DNA of 64,000 bases from positions 1-64,000 of the forward strand of contig CABYIX010000001.1 in the NCBI GenBank assembly GCA_902519215.1, given 5' to 3'. Positions 25,567 through 35,137 of the stretch are shown one piece after another. Source of the stretch: an uncultured Candidatus Actinomarina sp. (lineage in GTDB: Bacteria; Actinomycetota; Acidimicrobiia; Actinomarinales; Actinomarinaceae). The notes beneath the pieces are model-generated. The model did no database searches, was not told where the DNA came from, and worked only from the letters and a program-made list of their open reading frames with translations. How positions within the stretch are numbered: the first letter of the stretch is position 1; the number at the start of each line of letters is the position of its first letter. Both the position numbers and the translations under genes were made by a program.

Positions 25567-26661
25567 ATGAAACATATAAATCTTAATAATTTACTCACTG
25601 AAAATTCATTAATTTTGCCCAAAGAGGTGAGATTAGGGGTTGTTTCATTGCCATCAGGATTAAGTTTTTCTGACAAAATAGAAAAAATTAAAAAACAAAA
25701 GAAGCATGCCAATATGAAATTTACCTTTTCAAATCCTAGTTATTCTGGAAAAGCCGATAAATTTGAATGGGCAAATTCAGCAATTATCTTTACTTATGAC
25801 TACAAGCAGAACAAACACAACTCTAATTTAGCTTCTAATGGTTTTGGTAAAATAGCTGCATTTGCTGAACAAGATTATTATGAACCTCTGAAGAAAATTA
25901 CTAGTGAATTTGAAAATCTTTTTTCCAGACTGAATTATAAATTCCATACATTTATTGATAATCCAAATCATTATGATAGAACTTTTTTTGAAATTTCAGG
26001 TTTAGGTTGGCAAGGTAAAAGCACAATGATGTTAAGTCCAGGAATTGGACCATGGCAACTACTTGGAACTATGTACTCTGACCAGCATTTTGAGCCAACA
26101 GAGTCTAAAAATTATTCATGTGGAGAATGCAATCTTTGTCAAATATCTTGTCCAACCGGAGCATTGGATGAAGATTATATATTAGATTCAAATAAATGCC
26201 TGTCTTATTGGCTTCAATCACCAGAAACCATTCCATATGAAATTAGAACCGCATTAGGAAATAGATTTTATGGGTGTGACGAGTGTCTCACATCATGTCC
26301 TCCCGGACAAAATAAAAATTTAACAATTAATAGGATTAATTCTCATGATGTTGATCTTGAAAGAATTATTATTTCAAGAAATGAAGACCTTTTAGAAAAA
26401 TATAACTGGTTTTATATACCTAAAAGAAACGCTAACTATCTAAAGAGGAACGCAATTATTGCTTTAAGTAACAATCCAAATCACGAAACATATGAATTTT
26501 ACCTTGAAATTTATAAAATCTTACCCGATGACTTGAAGAACTATATTTTATGGGGATTTTGGAAACTAGGAAAAATTAATGAAATTACTTCATTAATGGA
26601 TAAAGAAAACAGTAATGATTTAAAACTTGAATATCAAAAATTAAAAAGTATGACTTCCTAG
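25567..26661 (+). CDS. queG: epoxyqueuosine reductase
   Basis: 364 residues, last step of queuosine synthesis for tRNA wobble position 34, cobalamin- and Fe-S-dependent. Two ferredoxin-like clusters are visible: CGECNLCQISCPTGALD ... C and GCDECLTSCPPGQ, preceded by the family block SGLGWQGKSTMM and followed by helical repeats at the C-terminus. The N-terminus (LPKEVRLGVVSLP) fits the family. It is divergent from the ilv leader; no Shine-Dalgarno is seen. Confidence 0.9.
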   Translation: MKHINLNNLLTENSLILPKEVRLGVVSLPSGLSFSDKIEKIKKQKKHANMKFTFSNPSYSGKADKFEWANSAIIFTYDYKQNKHNSNLASNGFGKIAAFAEQDYYEPLKKITSEFENLFSRLNYKFHTFIDNPNHYDRTFFEISGLGWQGKSTMMLSPGIGPWQLLGTMYSDQHFEPTESKNYSCGECNLCQISCPTGALDEDYILDSNKCLSYWLQSPETIPYEIRTALGNRFYGCDECLTSCPPGQNKNLTINRINSHDVDLERIIISRNEDLLEKYNWFYIPKRNANYLKRNAIIALSNNPNHETYEFYLEIYKILPDDLKNYILWGFWKLGKINEITSLMDKENSNDLKLEYQKLKSMTS

Positions 26662-26672
26662 ATTAAATAATC

Positions 26673-26678
26673 TATTCT
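26673..26678 (+). promoter_or_regulatory. -10 box (TATTCT), leaderless type, for ilvD
   Basis: TATTCT ends six bases before the ATG at 26685, in the 23-base gap after queG; no Shine-Dalgarno. Confidence 0.5.
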
Positions 26679-26684
26679 TATTCT

Positions 26685-28346
26685 ATGAAAAAAATTTCTG
26701 ATGACGTCACACAAGGTATTAGTAAATCTGCAGCAAGAGCAATGTTAAGAGCCGTAGGTTTGAAAGATGATGACTTTAACAAATTTCAAGTGGGTGTAGT
26801 TTCTGCTGGAAATGAAGTTACTCCGTGTAATTTAACTGGTCCAGAGCTATCAGAATATGCAAAAAAAGGTGTAAACGGTCCTGACTCAGCTGCATTAATA
26901 TTTTCAACTATAGCTGTATCAGATGGTATTTCTATGGGCCATGAAGGCATGAGAGCTTCGTTAGTTTCTAGAGAGGTCATAGCTGATTCAGTGGAACTAG
27001 TTATGCACGCAGAACGTTTTGATGGAATGGTAACTATCGCTGGATGTGATAAATCTTTACCTGGTATGCTAATGGCCGCTGGAAGAATTAATAGACCAGC
27101 TATATTTCTATATGGTGGAAGTAGTTTACCGGGGGAGTATCAAGGTAAAGACATCTCAATTGTTGATGTCTTTGAAGGTATTGGTGCTTATGAAAAAGGA
27201 ATTATTACTAAAGAAGATTTATACAACATAGAGTGTGCCGCGTGTCCTGGTGTGGGCTCTTGTGCAGGTATGTTTACGGCAAACACAATGGCTTCAGTTG
27301 GAGAAGCAATTGGCATGAGTTTACCCGGTACTGCAGCAATTCCTGCTGAAGATTCTAAATTAAGGGAAGCTGCAGTAAAGTCAGGTGAACAATTAAATTA
27401 TCTTTTAAAAAATGACATAAAGCCAAGTGACATAATGACAGAGGAAGCATTTAGTAACGCTATTGTGACAGTTTTAGCATTGGGTGGAAGTACAAATGCA
27501 GTCTTACATCTTTTAGCAATAGCTTATGAAACTGGAGTAAGTTTAACGATTGACAAATTTGATGAGCTCAGTAGAAAAGTTCCCCATCTTGCTGACATGA
27601 AGCCATTTGGAAAATACCATATGGTAAATTTAAATGAAATTGGAGGAGTTCCGGTTGTATCAAAGATTTTATTGGAAAATGAATTAATAGATCCTAATTG
27701 TTTAACTGTGACAGGAAAAACAGTAGGAGAAAATTTAGAAAATATTCAAATACCTAAAAACCAAAATGTTATAAGTTTTCCTGACAATCCAATTTCAAGT
27801 GAAGGTGGTATTGCAGTATTAAAAGGAAGCTTATCTCCAAAAGGTTCTGTTGTAAAAACTGCAGGAATCGAAATAAACAATTTTTCTGGACCAGCAAATG
27901 TTTTTAATAGCGAGCAAGAAGCTTTGGAAGCTTTGTTTAATAACAAAATATCAAAAGGAGAAGTTGTTGTAATTCGTAACGAAGGACCTAAAGGTGGACC
28001 TGGTATGAGAGAGATGCTACAAATTACAGCAGCAATAAAAGGAGCCGGTTTAGGCAAAGATGTGCTTTTGATTACTGATGGAAGATTTTCTGGAGGTACC
28101 ACAGGACTATGTATTGGACACGTTGCTCCGGAAGGGTTTGATAATGGTCCAATATCAGTTTGTGAAAATGGAGATACTATAACACTAGATATTGAAAAAA
28201 GAACACTAAATCTAGAAGTTGAAAAAGATGAAATTGAAAAAAGATTAGAAAATCTTCAACTTCCTTCTCCAAGATACAAATCAGGGGTTCTCCATAAGTA
28301 CTCCAAGCTTGTAAGTGGATCTGACACTGGTGCGGTTACAAATTAA
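26685..28346 (+). CDS. ilvD: dihydroxy-acid dehydratase
   Basis: 553 residues; dehydrates dihydroxyisovalerate and dihydroxymethylvalerate, the step after IlvC. The three Fe-S cysteines lie in [14 protein letters not shown] and [14 protein letters not shown], the [2Fe-2S] arrangement of the actinobacterial/plant type. [14 protein letters not shown] and TDGRFSGGT are the later signatures. It is separated from the other ilv genes by queG and lies on the opposite strand, so it is not under the ilvB attenuator; its promoter appears leaderless. Confidence 0.95.
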   Translation: MKKISDDVTQGISKSAARAMLRAVGLKDDDFNKFQVGVVSAGNEVTPCNLTGPELSEYAKKGVNGPDSAALIFSTIAVSDGISMGHEGMRASLVSREVIADSVELVMHAERFDGMVTIAGCDKSLPGMLMAAGRINRPAIFLYGGSSLPGEYQGKDISIVDVFEGIGAYEKGIITKEDLYNIECAACPGVGSCAGMFTANTMASVGEAIGMSLPGTAAIPAEDSKLREAAVKSGEQLNYLLKNDIKPSDIMTEEAFSNAIVTVLALGGSTNAVLHLLAIAYETGVSLTIDKFDELSRKVPHLADMKPFGKYHMVNLNEIGGVPVVSKILLENELIDPNCLTVTGKTVGENLENIQIPKNQNVISFPDNPISSEGGIAVLKGSLSPKGSVVKTAGIEINNFSGPANVFNSEQEALEALFNNKISKGEVVVIRNEGPKGGPGMREMLQITAAIKGAGLGKDVLLITDGRFSGGTTGLCIGHVAPEGFDNGPISVCENGDTITLDIEKRTLNLEVEKDEIEKRLENLQLPSPRYKSGVLHKYSKLVSGSDTGAVTN

Positions 28347-28349
28347 TAG

Positions 28350-29117
28350 ATGATATTTATTTCTGACGTCCACTATCAGCTAGATTATTTGAGTACTCTA
28401 CCAAAAGACAAAGGGCCTGTAGTTATATTGGGGGACCTAATAAATTGGATTGATTATAGAAATGGAGAGGGGATAGCTAAAGAAGTTTTTGGTTCAGACA
28501 ATGTACACAAGCTTATAGATTTAAGAAAGCAGCATAAGTTTGAGGAGAGAAAAGATCTATGGAAAAATTTATACTCCATTGATCCCGAAATTATTATGAA
28601 AAAAATGAAGGAGGCCATTGAAAACCAATATCACGAAGTCTTTAAAATTTTAAAATCTTATGAAGTTTGGTTTATTCCTGGGAATGTTGATGATGTTGAT
28701 ATTATGAATAGCTATACGGCCTCCTCTATTAATAATGTTGACGGACTTATAATAGAACAAGAAGGTATTAAATTTGGTTTTGCTGGTGGCGGTGTACCAA
28801 CTCCTATAAACGCAAGAGGTGAAATTAGTGAAAGTGAATTTTCAAAAAAATTAAGCAACCTTAATCAAGCTGAAATTATTTGCACCCATGCTCCACCATA
28901 TGTAAATGAATTAATGACTGATGTTATTACTAATAAGATTGAGCAAGGATGGAAAAGCTTACTAGATTTTATAAAAATTAATCATCCTAAATATTCCCTT
29001 TTTGGTGATGTACACCAACCTAAAGCTTCAACTTGGAAAGTAAATAATACAACATGTATTAATATCGGTTACTTTAGAGCCACTAACCAATATTTAGAAT
29101 TATCATCATTAATATAA
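28350..29117 (+). CDS. calcineurin-like metallophosphoesterase
   Basis: 255 residues with the metallophosphoesterase motif series SDVH, GDLINW, GNVDD (for GNHD), THAPPY and GDVHQP (for GHxH). Two-metal hydrolase of phosphoesters; substrate unknown. It begins three bases after the ilvD stop and its own stop overlaps the ROK gene start, so it belongs to the ilvD-led transcription unit. Confidence 0.84.
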   Translation: MIFISDVHYQLDYLSTLPKDKGPVVILGDLINWIDYRNGEGIAKEVFGSDNVHKLIDLRKQHKFEERKDLWKNLYSIDPEIIMKKMKEAIENQYHEVFKILKSYEVWFIPGNVDDVDIMNSYTASSINNVDGLIIEQEGIKFGFAGGGVPTPINARGEISESEFSKKLSNLNQAEIICTHAPPYVNELMTDVITNKIEQGWKSLLDFIKINHPKYSLFGDVHQPKASTWKVNNTTCINIGYFRATNQYLELSSLI

Positions 29118-30025
29118 TGAATTGCTTATCTTTTGATGTTGGAGGTACAACAATAAAATATGGGGTTATAAATGATAGGTATGAAGTCCTTTTAAAAGAT
29201 AAAATACCAACTCCAAAAGATGAAGAAAAGTTTATAGAGTCAGTCTCTGAAATTATTCAAAAAAATATTGAAAATATTTCAAAAGTTTCAATAGCAATGC
29301 CAGGATATGTAAATATAGCAAATAACAAATATTTGTACGGTCCTCATTTACAATATGGTATTGATTTTTCAAAGTTATCAAATTTTTCAGAATACGAATT
29401 TTATTTAGATAATGACGGCAATGTCGCAGCTTATTGTGAATATTTATTAAATTATAAAACCAATTATTCAAATTTAATAATGTTAACTTTTGGTACTGGA
29501 GTAGGTGGGGGAATAATTTCTGAAGGTAAATTATTAAGAGGAAGGGGAAATGCAGGGGAGATTGGACATATGCTTACCTCAAATGATAGATCAGTTAAAG
29601 GTGATAGTGGAAAAAAAGGTAGTTTTGAGTCATCAGTTGCTGCATCAGTATGGACAAAGAAATGTTCCGAGTTAACTGAGAAAAATAAAGATTCAGAACT
29701 TGCAAAAAAATTTGCTAACAAAAATGTTGGTTCAGTTTTGTTTGACACCACACTTAGCTTGACAGACCTAGAAGCTACTGTAAGAGATGAAATAATTCAA
29801 AACATCTCAAATGGACTTTTAAGTTTATTTGAAATATTCGATAATGAAGCTTTTGTTATTGGCGGAACTATGTCGTCTGAACCTTTTGATTTAATTACCC
29901 TTATACAAGATGATATTAAGAATAGATACCAATTTCCATCTAGAAATTTTCCTGAAATCTTTATTGCTTCTCAAGGAGAGGATTCTGGAATAATTGGTGC
30001 AGCAGCAATATCATTTGATGAATAA
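29117..30025 (+). CDS. ROK-family sugar kinase (glucokinase-like)
   Basis: 302 residues. FDVGGTTIKYGVI is the phosphate-1 motif, LDNDGNVAAYCE carries the catalytic aspartate, and FGTGVGGGIISEGKLLRG, GNAGEIGHM follow. The usual zinc motif CxCGxxGCxE just after the GEIGHM histidine is lost: the sequence reads KGDSGKKGSFESSVAA without any cysteine. Probably phosphorylates glucose or a related sugar with ATP or polyphosphate, but the zinc-less site leaves specificity open. Confidence 0.82.
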   Translation: MNCLSFDVGGTTIKYGVINDRYEVLLKDKIPTPKDEEKFIESVSEIIQKNIENISKVSIAMPGYVNIANNKYLYGPHLQYGIDFSKLSNFSEYEFYLDNDGNVAAYCEYLLNYKTNYSNLIMLTFGTGVGGGIISEGKLLRGRGNAGEIGHMLTSNDRSVKGDSGKKGSFESSVAASVWTKKCSELTEKNKDSELAKKFANKNVGSVLFDTTLSLTDLEATVRDEIIQNISNGLLSLFEIFDNEAFVIGGTMSSEPFDLITLIQDDIKNRYQFPSRNFPEIFIASQGEDSGIIGAAAISFDE

Positions 30026-30698
30026 AAAAAATTCCTTATTACTTCCACCCCAATTTTTTGAAAATGATGTTCATAAAAAACTAAACTATATACTTCAATT
30101 TAAAATTGATGTCTTATATCTTTTTGATCATCTAAAAAATCCAATTGATGCAACAAAGCCCACTTATAAACTTACTGAAGAAGTATTTAATTTATATGAA
30201 AAAGTAGACAATAAAATAAAAATTGGCGTCTGTGTATTAAATGTTAATACAAGATATTTAGGTAAATTGTTAAAAGATATTCTTGAGCCATTACTTGAAC
30301 TAAAAAGTATAAGTTTAGGTTTAGGCACTGGCGATAATAAATACGAAAATCATGATTTTTTATATGAAAATAATATTGAAGATATTATTTGTTATATTTT
30401 AGAAAATAAGAATTTTATACATAATGAATCTCAGCTATTTCTTGGAGGTAATTCAAAAGAAAAATTAGATTTAGTAAAAAAATATAATCTCGGTATTAAC
30501 CAATGGATAGGGTTAGATTCAAATTTTATTGAAAAACAGAATGTTTATAACCATTTATTGAATCCAGTTGGAAGTCTTTCACGATGTATCGCACATGAGA
30601 ATCAGCTTGAATTTGATTATGAAAAAATACATATATTAAAAGATTCTAATTTAAAGATTTTTCAAGAATCTATAGATAATATTTTTAAAAATGAATAA
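30018..30698 (+). CDS. short luciferase-like (LLM) barrel protein, function unknown
   Basis: 226 residues from ATG 30018, which overlaps the ROK stop. I recognise only faint LLM features: DVLYLFDHLKNP near the start (the DHF-like strand), KIGVCVLNVNTRYLG, SISLGLGTGDNKYE (cf. LGVGTGE in the F420 enzyme of this window) and LFLGGNSKEKLDLVKKYN (cf. LAAGGPKSAQ). It is about 100 residues shorter than normal LLM enzymes, so substrate-binding insertions are missing. Possibly a non-catalytic or minimal F420/flavin protein. Confidence 0.55.
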   Translation: MNKKNSLLLPPQFFENDVHKKLNYILQFKIDVLYLFDHLKNPIDATKPTYKLTEEVFNLYEKVDNKIKIGVCVLNVNTRYLGKLLKDILEPLLELKSISLGLGTGDNKYENHDFLYENNIEDIICYILENKNFIHNESQLFLGGNSKEKLDLVKKYNLGINQWIGLDSNFIEKQNVYNHLLNPVGSLSRCIAHENQLEFDYEKIHILKDSNLKIFQESIDNIFKNE

Positions 30699-31863
30699 AT
30701 ATTCCAACAAGTTAATTGAAAATTTTCCTGATTACTTATTTAATAAAATAAATGAGCAAAAATTAAATTTACGTCAGATAGGGGAGGACATAATAGATCT
30801 CGGATATGGTAATCCAGATATTCCTTCTCATGAACTAGTTGTTCAGAAGCTTATAGAATCTGCTCAAATCAAAAAAAATCATAAATACTCTGTTTCAAAA
30901 GGTATCCATGGTTTAAGAAATGCAATTTCAAAAAAATACTTACGAGAATACGGAATTAATTTAGATCCCGGTATAAATATAGTTAATACTATTGGTAGTA
31001 AAGAGGGCTTAACTCATTTACTGATGTCCGTAATTAATAAGGGTGATAATGTAATTGTTCAAGATCCCAGCTATCCAATTCATCACTATGCTCCATTAAT
31101 AGCAGGTGCAAATGTTATAAAAATTGAATGTCTTTCTATAGATGGCTTTATGAATAATCTTAAAAAAAGTCTTAAAAATGAAAAGGTCAAAGTAGTTTTA
31201 ATTTCATTTCCTCATAATCCAACTACATTAACTGTAAATCAGGAATTTTATGATGAACTGGTAGAGCTTGCAAAAATATATAATTTTTTATTAATAAATG
31301 ACTTTGCCTACTCAGATATATATTTCAATGAAGTAAAACCACCTTCTTTATTAAAATCCGATCCCGAATTGGAACACTGTGTAGAACTATATTCATTAAC
31401 AAAAGGTTATTCAATGGCTGGATGGAGAGTAGGGTTTGCAATTGGTAATGAAAACGCAATTACTTCATTGACTAAGCTAAAGTCTTATATTGATTATGGT
31501 ACATTTCAACCTATACAAATCGCTTCAACAGTTGCAATAAACGATTTAGATGATTATCCGAAAGAAGTATCTTCTATCTATTCTGAACGAAGATTATTAG
31601 CCACTGAGTATCTAACTAAATATGGTTTTGAGGTACAAGAAAGTACTGCAACAATGTTTGTTTGGGCGAAGTTACCAAAAAAATACAACAATGATTCAAT
31701 GAAATTCTCTATCGATTTACTTTCAAAATCTAATGTTGCAGTTTCTCCAGGTCTTGGTTTTGGGAAATTTGGCGAAGGCTATATTAGGCTTGCATTAGTA
31801 GAGAACAAGCAACGTATTAGGCAAGCGATGAAAAATTTTGTAAAGACAAGTAATAGTGATTAG
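30691..31863 (+). CDS. PLP-dependent class I/II aminotransferase, AlaC-like
   Basis: 390 residues, fold-type I. LGYGNPDIPS, the glycine-rich GSKEGLTHLL, FPHNPTTLTV, DFAYSDIYF and the Schiff-base lysine in YSLTKGYSMAGWRVGF are all present; RLALVEN holds the carboxylate-binding arginine. FPHNPTT and YSMAGWRVGF are characteristic of the AlaC glutamate-pyruvate aminotransferase group, close to LL-diaminopimelate aminotransferases; either substrate is possible. Overlaps its neighbours on both sides by eight bases. Confidence 0.83.
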   Translation: MNKYSNKLIENFPDYLFNKINEQKLNLRQIGEDIIDLGYGNPDIPSHELVVQKLIESAQIKKNHKYSVSKGIHGLRNAISKKYLREYGINLDPGINIVNTIGSKEGLTHLLMSVINKGDNVIVQDPSYPIHHYAPLIAGANVIKIECLSIDGFMNNLKKSLKNEKVKVVLISFPHNPTTLTVNQEFYDELVELAKIYNFLLINDFAYSDIYFNEVKPPSLLKSDPELEHCVELYSLTKGYSMAGWRVGFAIGNENAITSLTKLKSYIDYGTFQPIQIASTVAINDLDDYPKEVSSIYSERRLLATEYLTKYGFEVQESTATMFVWAKLPKKYNNDSMKFSIDLLSKSNVAVSPGLGFGKFGEGYIRLALVENKQRIRQAMKNFVKTSNSD

Positions 31864-33064
31864 GGAATTTGTATCTAACTTATTTTTTAATACTGCTCTG
31901 GGTAATGGGTTTTATTATAATTTAAACCAAGTTGGACTTATATACCTTGGTTTAATTTCACTCATAGCAATTGTTTTATATAGACTAAATGAAAAAATTA
32001 ATTTACGAATATTGTATTTTTTTTGCTTTCTTTTAAGTTCTATAGCCACTTTTAATGTTTTGAGATATCTCCCATACGGTGGAGATGCCGCAATTTATTG
32101 TGAGCTAACTACATTTTCAAAAAATTCAGGTATTTCAATTTACAATACAAGCTTTAAATATACTTTTAATTATCCACCAATATATGAAAATATTCTTAAC
32201 TACCTATGTACCTTCAATTATGAAGAAAATTATTATTTTTATTCAATAGGTTTTGGCATCTTCCTAGCAATATTATCGAAAAAACAAGGTCAAAATGTTT
32301 TCCTCTTCTCCCTTTATTTTCTTGGATCATTTTTGGGATTAAGATGGTCACTGAAAACTGGTAATTTTGTATTTCTTGAATTAATTTTTCTGACTTTGTT
32401 CGTAGTTAATTACAAAAAAAATAATCCAATCAGCTATCTATTTCTCGTATTGTTCGGCTTTCAAAGACTTTGGTATTTACTACTTGTCCCAGTCTTCTTA
32501 TTTTTTGATCGTGATAAGTCGTTAAAGAAATTTCAATTAATTTTTATTTCTTCTTTTTTTCTTATTCTTCTGAATTTTAATAATTTATTAGTGTACCTTA
32601 CTAGTTTATTACCTTCTGGTGAGGGTTATAGTATATTTAAAGAACCTCCTGGACATAATACACCTTCGATTTATATCGGTTTAGTTAAAGGATTGAATTT
32701 ATCTCCCTCCCTAATAACTTTATTGGTCTATTTATCAGTGTCTTTTATATTCCTATTCCTATTTATGAGAAATAAATCACTATCCAAAGAAGTAGTTGCT
32801 GTAGTTTTAATTTGTTCTTTAATTTTGCTGAACCCTTACTTAAAACCTTATCACTTTATTTTCTTTACTCCCTTGCTTCTTCTTATAAAAGACTCATACC
32901 TAACCAATACTAAAAGTATGCTTTTGAGTATTGCCTATCCATCTTTTTTCTGGATAGTTGCCTCTAACTTATCAGTTGGTACATTAACGGGTTATTTCCA
33001 AACTGTTTTTTTCGGCTTATTTGTTTTCAACCTAGTTCAGTTAGACTTAAATAGAAATGATTGA
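31856..33064 (+). CDS. polytopic membrane protein, GT87/GT-C-like glycosyltransferase
   Basis: 402 residues with about ten membrane helices. The first outer loop has YGGDAAIYCE and further on NYPPIYENIL, echoing the acidic-residue loop and YPP motif of GT87 (DUF2029) polyprenyl-phosphate-dependent mannosyltransferases; WYLLLVPVFLFFD and LNPYLKPYHFIF are also of that style. Would add a sugar to a lipid or glycan outside the membrane. Assignment is by architecture, so moderate. GTG start overlaps the aminotransferase stop. Confidence 0.6.
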   Translation: MIREFVSNLFFNTALGNGFYYNLNQVGLIYLGLISLIAIVLYRLNEKINLRILYFFCFLLSSIATFNVLRYLPYGGDAAIYCELTTFSKNSGISIYNTSFKYTFNYPPIYENILNYLCTFNYEENYYFYSIGFGIFLAILSKKQGQNVFLFSLYFLGSFLGLRWSLKTGNFVFLELIFLTLFVVNYKKNNPISYLFLVLFGFQRLWYLLLVPVFLFFDRDKSLKKFQLIFISSFFLILLNFNNLLVYLTSLLPSGEGYSIFKEPPGHNTPSIYIGLVKGLNLSPSLITLLVYLSVSFIFLFLFMRNKSLSKEVVAVVLICSLILLNPYLKPYHFIFFTPLLLLIKDSYLTNTKSMLLSIAYPSFFWIVASNLSVGTLTGYFQTVFFGLFVFNLVQLDLNRND

Positions 33065-34079
33065 TTTAAGATCTGATACTGTTACCAAACCTGATAAAGA
33101 TATATTAGAAGAAGCTTTAAATGCAGAACTAGGTGATGATGAATATGGAGAAGACCCAACTGTAAATCAACTTCAAGAAAAGTGTTCTAAACTACTTGGT
33201 TTTGAAGAAGCATTATTTGTTTCTTCAGGTCTTATGGGTAATCAGATATCTTTATTAATTCACAACACTCCAGGGAGTGAAGTCATCACAACATCTGATT
33301 CTCATATTAAAAATTACGAACACGGTGCTGCTTCTTTCCTATCACGTGTTCAGTTTAGAGAAGTGGAACATGCGAATGGAGTTATTGACTTAGGAGAGAT
33401 TGCTACAACATTTGAAAAATCAAAAGTCCATAAACCTAACATAAAAACAATAGCTCTTGAAAACACACACCTAGCTTCTGGCGGATCTATTGTTCCTTTC
33501 AATCATATAAAAAATATTTATGAACTTTCAAAACAACTAAATGTAAGTTTACATATTGATGGTGCAAGAGTTTGGCATGCAATTTTACAAGAAGATTCTT
33601 CTCTTAATTATGGATCAATTTGTGACAGCTTAACATTTTGTTTTTCTAAAGCCCTGGGAGCACCTATAGGTTCTATGTTATTAGGTAGTCGAGAATTTAT
33701 TAAAGAGGCTAGAGAATACAGAAAAATACTTGGTGGAGGCACAAGACAGGTTGGCGTTATTGCATCCATGGCTAGCAAGGCTTTAGACAAGAGAGAAAGG
33801 TTATTAGAAGACCATATAAAAGCTGAAAATGTATATAAGGCTCTTTTAGATAATCATAAAAATAATGAATTTAATTTAAAATATCAAAATACGAACATGG
33901 TTTTTCTAGAATTTGAAAATAATGAGAATGCTAACCAATTCATAGAAAGACTCCAAAATCAACAAGTTTTATCTGGTCTGATTAATAAAAATACGGTTAG
34001 GTTGGTTTTTCATAAGGATATTTTAATTGAAGACCTAGAAATTATTAAAGAAGCAATTTACTCTTCCTCTAAATCCTGA
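33057..34079 (+). CDS. ltaE: L-threonine aldolase (low specificity)
   Basis: 340 residues, PLP fold-type I. MIDLRSDTVTKP, DDEYGEDPTVNQLQ, the ENTH stretch, LHIDGARVW and the PLP lysine in FCFSKALGAPIGSML are family signatures. Splits threonine or allo-threonine to glycine and acetaldehyde. Last gene of the ilvD-led plus-strand run; it overlaps the convergent small membrane gene by 22 bases. Confidence 0.9.
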   Translation: MIDLRSDTVTKPDKDILEEALNAELGDDEYGEDPTVNQLQEKCSKLLGFEEALFVSSGLMGNQISLLIHNTPGSEVITTSDSHIKNYEHGAASFLSRVQFREVEHANGVIDLGEIATTFEKSKVHKPNIKTIALENTHLASGGSIVPFNHIKNIYELSKQLNVSLHIDGARVWHAILQEDSSLNYGSICDSLTFCFSKALGAPIGSMLLGSREFIKEAREYRKILGGGTRQVGVIASMASKALDKRERLLEDHIKAENVYKALLDNHKNNEFNLKYQNTNMVFLEFENNENANQFIERLQNQQVLSGLINKNTVRLVFHKDILIEDLEIIKEAIYSSSKS

Positions 34080-34297
34080 TTCCATTCTGTTATTGATTTT
34101 TCTGATAGATTAACTAATACATAAGTACCAATTAGAGAAGATAAACACACTAATGATATATAAATTAAAATATCCGTTAGGCAATTAGGTTTTGAATCAG
34201 CAATACAAAATGCATTACCTAACAAATAACCAATATATGTTGAAAAAATTAAAACAGTTATATAAATTAAAAATCTAGTTTTGTTGCTAAATCTCAT
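34058..34297 (-). CDS. small membrane protein, unknown
   Basis: 79 residues, two transmembrane helices (about residues 8-28 and 44-66) joined by an outer loop with two cysteines (FCIADSKPNCL). No family recognised. The tail overlaps ltaE. Coding is supported by position and the hydrophobic layout, not by homology. Confidence 0.5.
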   Translation of the reverse strand: MRFSNKTRFLIYITVLIFSTYIGYLLGNAFCIADSKPNCLTDILIYISLVCLSSLIGTYVLVNLSEKSITEWNQDLEEE

Positions 34298-34320
34298 AAT
34301 TATATTAACTTTAGCTTATT

Positions 34321-34545
34321 ATGAATTTTCCAAGTCCATGGATAACAATTTTAACTTTTGTTGCAATATTTTTTTCTGGTTTCTTTTCTTTCATATTTAG
34401 TAAAAAAACTGTAGATCTTTACTTAGATAATGTAGAAACAAAATTTTTAAAATCATTAGAGCCAATAATTGGAACTGTTGGCTTTGTTTCTTCATTTGGC
34501 TTGAGTTTAGTAATCCTCTATTATTTTATAGTATTTGTAAGTTAA
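34321..34545 (+). CDS. small membrane protein, unknown
   Basis: 74 residues, two hydrophobic segments separated by a short charged stretch (KKTVDLYLDNVETK). No family recognised. Divergent from the preceding small gene with only 23 bases between; it ends five bases from the convergent phosphatase stop, so the spacing fits a real gene. Confidence 0.5.
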   Translation: MNFPSPWITILTFVAIFFSGFFSFIFSKKTVDLYLDNVETKFLKSLEPIIGTVGFVSSFGLSLVILYYFIVFVS

Positions 34546-34550
34546 CATAT

Positions 34551-35099
34551 TTACACTGTCACACTTAGTATATTTTTATCTTCAATTATTTGCAGCTCAC
34601 AATGGGAAGGCCTATTCTTAGAAAAATCTTTATCTTTTTGATAGAAGTATGTAAATGCTCTTATGGTGTCTTGGTGTGAGATAAAGAGCGTATCTTTATT
34701 CTTGCTAAATAATTTATTTACTCTTTCATAAACTTTTTCAAGAGGTTCATTTGTTTTCATTAAATTTATTGATTTTTCGTTATAAGATTTATATTCATTA
34801 GTTAATTTAATTTCTTTAATTGTTAATCCGTGCCAACTAGATATTCCCGGCCATTCTGTTAGTTCTTCAGAGTAAGTTATATTTATATCTAGATGTTCAT
34901 TAACTGTTAAAGCAGTTTGTCTTGCTCTTAAGATAGGGGACGATATTATTTTTTGAACTTTTAAATTTTTTTTAATATATTTTCCGATTTCTTTAGCTTG
35001 TATAAATCCATTATTACTTAGAAAATAACCTGGCAAACTTCCATACTGTATATTTTTAATATTTTGTACCTCTCCATGCCTTAAAAATAAATTGCTCAT
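34551..35099 (-). CDS. histidine phosphatase (phosphoglycerate mutase-like)
   Basis: 182 residues starting MSNLFLRHGEV. The catalytic RHG, SSPILRARQTA, an acid in ELTEWPGISSWHG and SHQDTIRA with the second histidine complete the branch-2 histidine phosphatase site. The frame is open to 35216, but the ATG at 35099 directly precedes the conserved RHG strand and has a leaderless -10 box six bases upstream. Substrate unknown; MSMEG/CobC-like roles are possible. Confidence 0.83.
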   Translation of the reverse strand: MSNLFLRHGEVQNIKNIQYGSLPGYFLSNNGFIQAKEIGKYIKKNLKVQKIISSPILRARQTALTVNEHLDINITYSEELTEWPGISSWHGLTIKEIKLTNEYKSYNEKSINLMKTNEPLEKVYERVNKLFSKNKDTLFISHQDTIRAFTYFYQKDKDFSKNRPSHCELQIIEDKNILSVTV

Positions 35100-35105
35100 A
35101 AATTT

Positions 35106-35111
35106 AGCGTA
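35106..35111 (-). promoter_or_regulatory. -10 box (TACGCT), leaderless type, for the histidine phosphatase
   Basis: On the minus strand TACGCT ends six bases before the ATG at 35099. It decides the start of this gene and is part of a 38-base back-to-back promoter region. Confidence 0.5.
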
Positions 35112-35125
35112 GTGTGAAAAATGAT

Positions 35126-35131
35126 TAAAAT
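35126..35131 (+). promoter_or_regulatory. -10 box (TAAAAT), leaderless type, for the DUF3040 gene
   Basis: TAAAAT ends six bases before the ATG at 35138. The divergent phosphatase box lies 14 bases away, leaving room for at most one polymerase at a time. Confidence 0.5.
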
Positions 35132-35137
35132 CTAAAT

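Noticed and set aside
25470-25712. 80-residue minus ORF over the ilv leader and queG start
   Set aside because: Antisense to queG in a different frame from the leader peptide; no recognisable features.
34058-34545. Divergent two-gene small-membrane-protein module as a toxin pair
   Set aside because: Nothing beyond size and hydrophobicity supports it.
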